In this document: positions 61,346-64,000 of the stretch, piece by piece
How the letters are laid out: the number at the start of each line of letters is the position of its first letter
Numbering within the stretch: position 1 is the stretch's first letter
Assembly: GCF_002002735.1 (NCBI RefSeq)
Contig: NZ_MUNY01000061.1
Coordinates: 62,001-126,000 of the forward strand
DNA from: Algoriphagus sp. A40
GTDB lineage: Bacteria > Bacteroidota > Bacteroidia > Cytophagales > Cyclobacteriaceae
Length of the DNA stretch: 64,000 bases
Direction of reading: 5' to 3'
Made by a program: the position numbers and the translations under genes
The notes under the pieces: model-generated
Database searches by the model: none
Seen by the model: only the letters and a program-made list of their open reading frames with translations
Told to the model about the DNA's origin: nothing

Positions 61346-62746
61346 CTACTTCTTTTCTAGGTATTTTTTGAACTGGTGCATTACCCAAACATGAAACTTT
61401 GCCTGCGTACTCACATATACGTACCAAGGAAGTCTTGGTACGAACTCGTGAATAGCAGAGATAATGTATTTGCTGTCCAAGACCTCCCTAAACTCCAGCC
61501 AACCGTAATCAAACCGCTTCACCAACCATCCTCCTGTGATATAAAACAATTGTCGTTCCTTTTCGCTCCGATCTGGAATCAGGGTAAGTTGAAGCATAGG
61601 TTTTTTGCCCCATAGCAAATGAAACCCGATTTCACCTTTTTCATTCACTTTTCCATTGATCAAAAAACGGAAGTAACTCGGAAGCCAGAGATTATACCGT
61701 TTGGCAACCCAAAGGGCAGAGTTTCTTCCCGGATTACTCATCCGCTGGATTGACCTTACTGTATTTTTGACTCCTTTGTTTTTGAAAAAAGTTGGCAGAT
61801 TTGGCGTTTCACTTGAATTTAAAGCGTCTTTCACCGAATCCTCAAAACTTTGGTAATTGATTACTTTTTCTTTGAAACTCAGTTCGGGTGTCACTATCAG
61901 AGTATGCCGTAGACTTTCTACCAATGGTGAAACCAACTGAGGTGGGCTTTCGCCAAATAACCCAACCCAAAACTTGGAAAGGCCGAGTGAAAAAACGGGG
62001 ACAGAAAACACCAATCGCTTTTTGCCCATTACTCTGGAGGTTCTTTCAAGCATGCTTCGATAGGACATGACTTCAGGACTGCCGATTTCAATCACTTTTC
62101 CAAACACATCTGGATTACTAATACAGGAATCAAGTATCTCCAGCGTGTTTTTTAGAGAAATGGGCTGGGTCATGGATTCGGTCCACTTTGGGCACATCAG
62201 CACTGGGAGTTTCCGCACCAGGTTTTTGATCATATCAAAACTCGATCCTCCAGGACCAACAATTATCGAGGCCCTAAGGGCGGTAAGTTTTGACTTTCTG
62301 GACCCAAGAGTTCGTTCCACTTCCAGCCGGCTTTTCAGATGCCGAGAGAGCTTTTCCTCCTGCTCATCTGGCAGAAGTCCTCCGAGGTAAATGATTTGAC
62401 GGACACCATTGATGGCAGCAGCCCGGCTAAAATTATCTGCAAGCAACAGATCAGTATCCTCAAAACTCCCCTGATTGAGCCGAGTCGATGCATTCATGGA
62501 GTGAACCAAATAAATCGCCACATCCACCCCTTTCAAAGCCTCTACCGTCGAAGTAATCGAGTATAGCTCCACCTGTCTCCATTCCACCTCTGGGAAAGGA
62601 TTCGATTTAACCTGTTGCCTACTTAACCCAATCAGATTATACTTATCACGGTAACGTTTAATAAACCAGCTTCCAATGTATCCTCCTGCACCTGCGATGG
62701 CAACTGTGAGTTTTTGGCTATCTACATGAGGGCTGGAATCGTGCAT
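61346..62746 (-). CDS. NAD(P)-binding (NmrA-like) protein with DUF2867 domain
   Basis: A 466-residue protein of two parts. The first half is an atypical SDR domain: the loop GAGGYIGSW near 19-27, DVAIYLVHSM and ALRASIIVGPGGSSFDM. The second half, from about 320, matches DUF2867: GEIGFHLLWGKKPMLQL, ERQLFYITGG, YVSTQAKFHVWVMHQFKKYLEK. Bacteroidota and cyanobacteria share this fusion and its role is unknown. It may act on a quinone or lipid, since the last segment has an amphipathic helix. A single gene, following a terminator. Confidence 0.85.
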   Translation of the reverse strand: MHDSSPHVDSQKLTVAIAGAGGYIGSWFIKRYRDKYNLIGLSRQQVKSNPFPEVEWRQVELYSITSTVEALKGVDVAIYLVHSMNASTRLNQGSFEDTDLLLADNFSRAAAINGVRQIIYLGGLLPDEQEEKLSRHLKSRLEVERTLGSRKSKLTALRASIIVGPGGSSFDMIKNLVRKLPVLMCPKWTESMTQPISLKNTLEILDSCISNPDVFGKVIEIGSPEVMSYRSMLERTSRVMGKKRLVFSVPVFSLGLSKFWVGLFGESPPQLVSPLVESLRHTLIVTPELSFKEKVINYQSFEDSVKDALNSSETPNLPTFFKNKGVKNTVRSIQRMSNPGRNSALWVAKRYNLWLPSYFRFLINGKVNEKGEIGFHLLWGKKPMLQLTLIPDRSEKERQLFYITGGWLVKRFDYGWLEFREVLDSKYIISAIHEFVPRLPWYVYVSTQAKFHVWVMHQFKKYLEKK

Positions 62747-62786
62747 AAAAAAAGGCTGAGTTGGAAAATGAAACCAACTCAGCCTT
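62747..62786 (-). terminator. Strong terminator of the Gfo/Idh/MocA gene
   Basis: A 13-base perfect stem (62774-62786 with 62752-62764 on the minus strand) with a nine-base loop and a T run that ends at the next start codon. Confidence 0.9.
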
Positions 62787-62806
62787 CCTCTGTTTATTTT
62801 TTCTCT

Positions 62807-64000
62807 TTATTTAAGCGCAAATTCCCTTGCTTTAATATTAGTAAAATACTTGGTGATCATGTTGGGCACTTCCCAAACTGGCATTTTCCCGGCATTATAA
62901 TATTCCAAAAACCGCTCAGTCACCTGCGCAAAATGCGCTTCGTGCCCATTATGATAAGAATCAGGAACGATCACTTGGTATTCGCCAGAAGGCATTTTCA
63001 TCAAATCAATACCCGGATACTTAGCCTGAAGTGTTTCTTTTACCGCCTTTTCCAATTGAGCCACCTCCGAATCGATCAACTCCACATACAAAGCAGGTCG
63101 ATAGTTTTCATCTTTTCCCTGACGGATAATCAGATTGGCTTTGGTACCGCGCATCATGCTGTAATGGGTGTCTGCACTTCCTTCCGGTGCCTGAAAATTC
63201 CAGATAACACTTGCTTTTGCATGCTTGCCTTTCAGCGTGTAGTTCATTTCTCCGTTTGAAAAAACCTCCAATTTGCCATCCTTAACATCCTTTTGAAGAA
63301 AATCTGAGAATTCGGTTTTGCCCGTCACTTTCTGGAATTCCTCTAAAGTCAGTGAAGTCGCCCATCTTTTTGCGGAAAGCATCTGAACATCCGTAGTATC
63401 CAAAATCACTTCAGGAAACGCCTCCCACTGAATCAAATCCACCAAGTGCGTCGTCACATCCAAAATTCCGTCGCCTTCCGTGTTCACATCAAAAAACCAA
63501 TCCGGCCGGATCAATGGCGAACCTGAAACGTATTTGAAGAAATGGTGAACCGATTCTTTGGTGATCGCGGGATTCTCAGGCGTGCCTGTCTCAAGCTCCC
63601 CAAAAACATCCGGTATCATGGAAATTTCCCGCTGAAGCAAAGTGGTAATCTCAAACCGCTCCGTCATGATATCAAAAAGCAGGAGATTCTTTTCCTCGGC
63701 AAGCTGAAATGCTTTCACCAATTTCTTGAATCCTTCAGGATTGATCACCAAAGGTTTGTCGGCATAAACATGGATTCCGTTTTCGATTGCCGCCAGGATA
63801 TAATCCACCTTTCGGTCGTTCTTTCCAGCCACCATCATCACATTTCCGGGCTTTTGGGAAATCATTTTTTGCAGGAAATCTGCACCTGTGTACACTTCCA
63901 GATTCCAGGCAGTGGGATTTTCAGGACGGTTGTTATATCCGGCAATCCGATTCAGGTGATCTTTGAGCTCCGGTCCTTCCGGAGCAAAAATATAAACCGT
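62807..64000 (-). CDS. Partial Gfo/Idh/MocA-type oxidoreductase with long C-terminal domain
   Basis: The last 397 codons of a gene that enters from the right; its start is beyond the window, since the frame stays open to the edge and the GTG at 63895 is in mid-protein. The visible part begins inside the Rossmann domain (PGNVMMVAGKNDRKVDYILAAIENGIHVYADKP carries the conserved cofactor Lys-Pro) and then the C-terminal oxidoreductase domain (VSGSPLIRPDWFFDVNTEGDG, HLVDLIQWE). A secreted sugar dehydrogenase or glycosidase of the Bacteroidota kind is likely, but the signal peptide is out of view. Confidence 0.85.
   Translation of the reverse strand, partial: TVYIFAPEGPELKDHLNRIAGYNNRPENPTAWNLEVYTGADFLQKMISQKPGNVMMVAGKNDRKVDYILAAIENGIHVYADKPLVINPEGFKKLVKAFQLAEEKNLLLFDIMTERFEITTLLQREISMIPDVFGELETGTPENPAITKESVHHFFKYVSGSPLIRPDWFFDVNTEGDGILDVTTHLVDLIQWEAFPEVILDTTDVQMLSAKRWATSLTLEEFQKVTGKTEFSDFLQKDVKDGKLEVFSNGEMNYTLKGKHAKASVIWNFQAPEGSADTHYSMMRGTKANLIIRQGKDENYRPALYVELIDSEVAQLEKAVKETLQAKYPGIDLMKMPSGEYQVIVPDSYHNGHEAHFAQVTERFLEYYNAGKMPVWEVPNMITKYFTNIKAREFALK

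Noticed and set aside
63895..63895. GTG at 63895 as the start of the last gene
   Set aside because: The frame stays open to the window edge and upstream codons encode family-like sequence (ending NPTAWNLE), so the gene begins outside.

Overview
The window is a 64 kb piece of a Bacteroidota chromosome, most likely order Cytophagales and probably Cyclobacteriaceae (an Algoriphagus-like genus; this placement is inference from gene style, not from a marker search). Support comes from promoters of the Bacteroidota type (TTTG, 17-22 bp, TAnnTTTG), the scarcity of Shine-Dalgarno sites, a type IX secretion sorting tail on a subtilase, many lipoproteins and outer-membrane barrels, and families typical of the phylum. 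Coding density is high. I saw no rRNA, tRNA, CRISPR array, insertion sequence or prophage. Both edges cut genes on the minus strand.

Layout. 1-8.3 kb: a cut gene with a GH2 small-chain-like region, phosphosugar mutase, an AstE/AspA-type amidohydrolase, murB, dCMP deaminase, a DUF4136 lipoprotein, an Mpo1-like protein, a single-domain response regulator and several small proteins, including a 68-residue protein that is 69 percent Asp/Glu and a 49-residue membrane protein absent from ordinary ORF lists. 8.3-20 kb: an amino-acid symporter with glycerate kinase, a GH20 hexosaminidase lipoprotein, a Tat-exported Gfo/Idh/MocA protein, deoxyhypusine-synthase-like protein with an OmpA protein, a lipidated OmpH-like chaperone, and a histone-deacetylase-fold enzyme. 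20-26.8 kb: fatty acid desaturase, an orphan BlaI-type regulator, tyrS, TetR plus a secreted amidohydrolase, and an enoyl-reductase-like MDR protein.

27-31 kb: a four-gene operon encoding SDR, acyl-CoA dehydrogenase of the ACAD10/11 type, an aminoglycoside-phosphotransferase-like kinase and 3-hydroxyacyl-CoA dehydrogenase. The combination matches the logic of 4-hydroxyacyl-CoA catabolism through a phosphorylated intermediate (Pseudomonas lva genes, mammalian ACAD10/11) and is the best candidate for an interesting pathway here.

31-41.6 kb: a tightly packed nine-gene minus-strand operon, holA - giant TPR protein - outer-membrane barrel - SPOR protein - ExbB - ExbD - TonB-like - folC - trmB. 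It looks like a dedicated proton-driven envelope machine with its own outer-membrane partner.

41.7-64 kb: TPR and stress proteins, a D-2-hydroxyacid dehydrogenase, a DUF2911 protein, a PIG-L deacetylase coupled through a 34-residue membrane protein to a sodium:solute symporter, a PagL-like outer-membrane protein, gyrA, several envelope proteins, rpe, a T9SS subtilase, a TrpF-fold protein without its catalytic residues, an aldo/keto reductase, a DUF2867 protein and a cut Gfo/Idh/MocA gene. Several start codons were moved from the longest reading frame because a promoter -10-like element, signal peptide or family alignment places the start further in.
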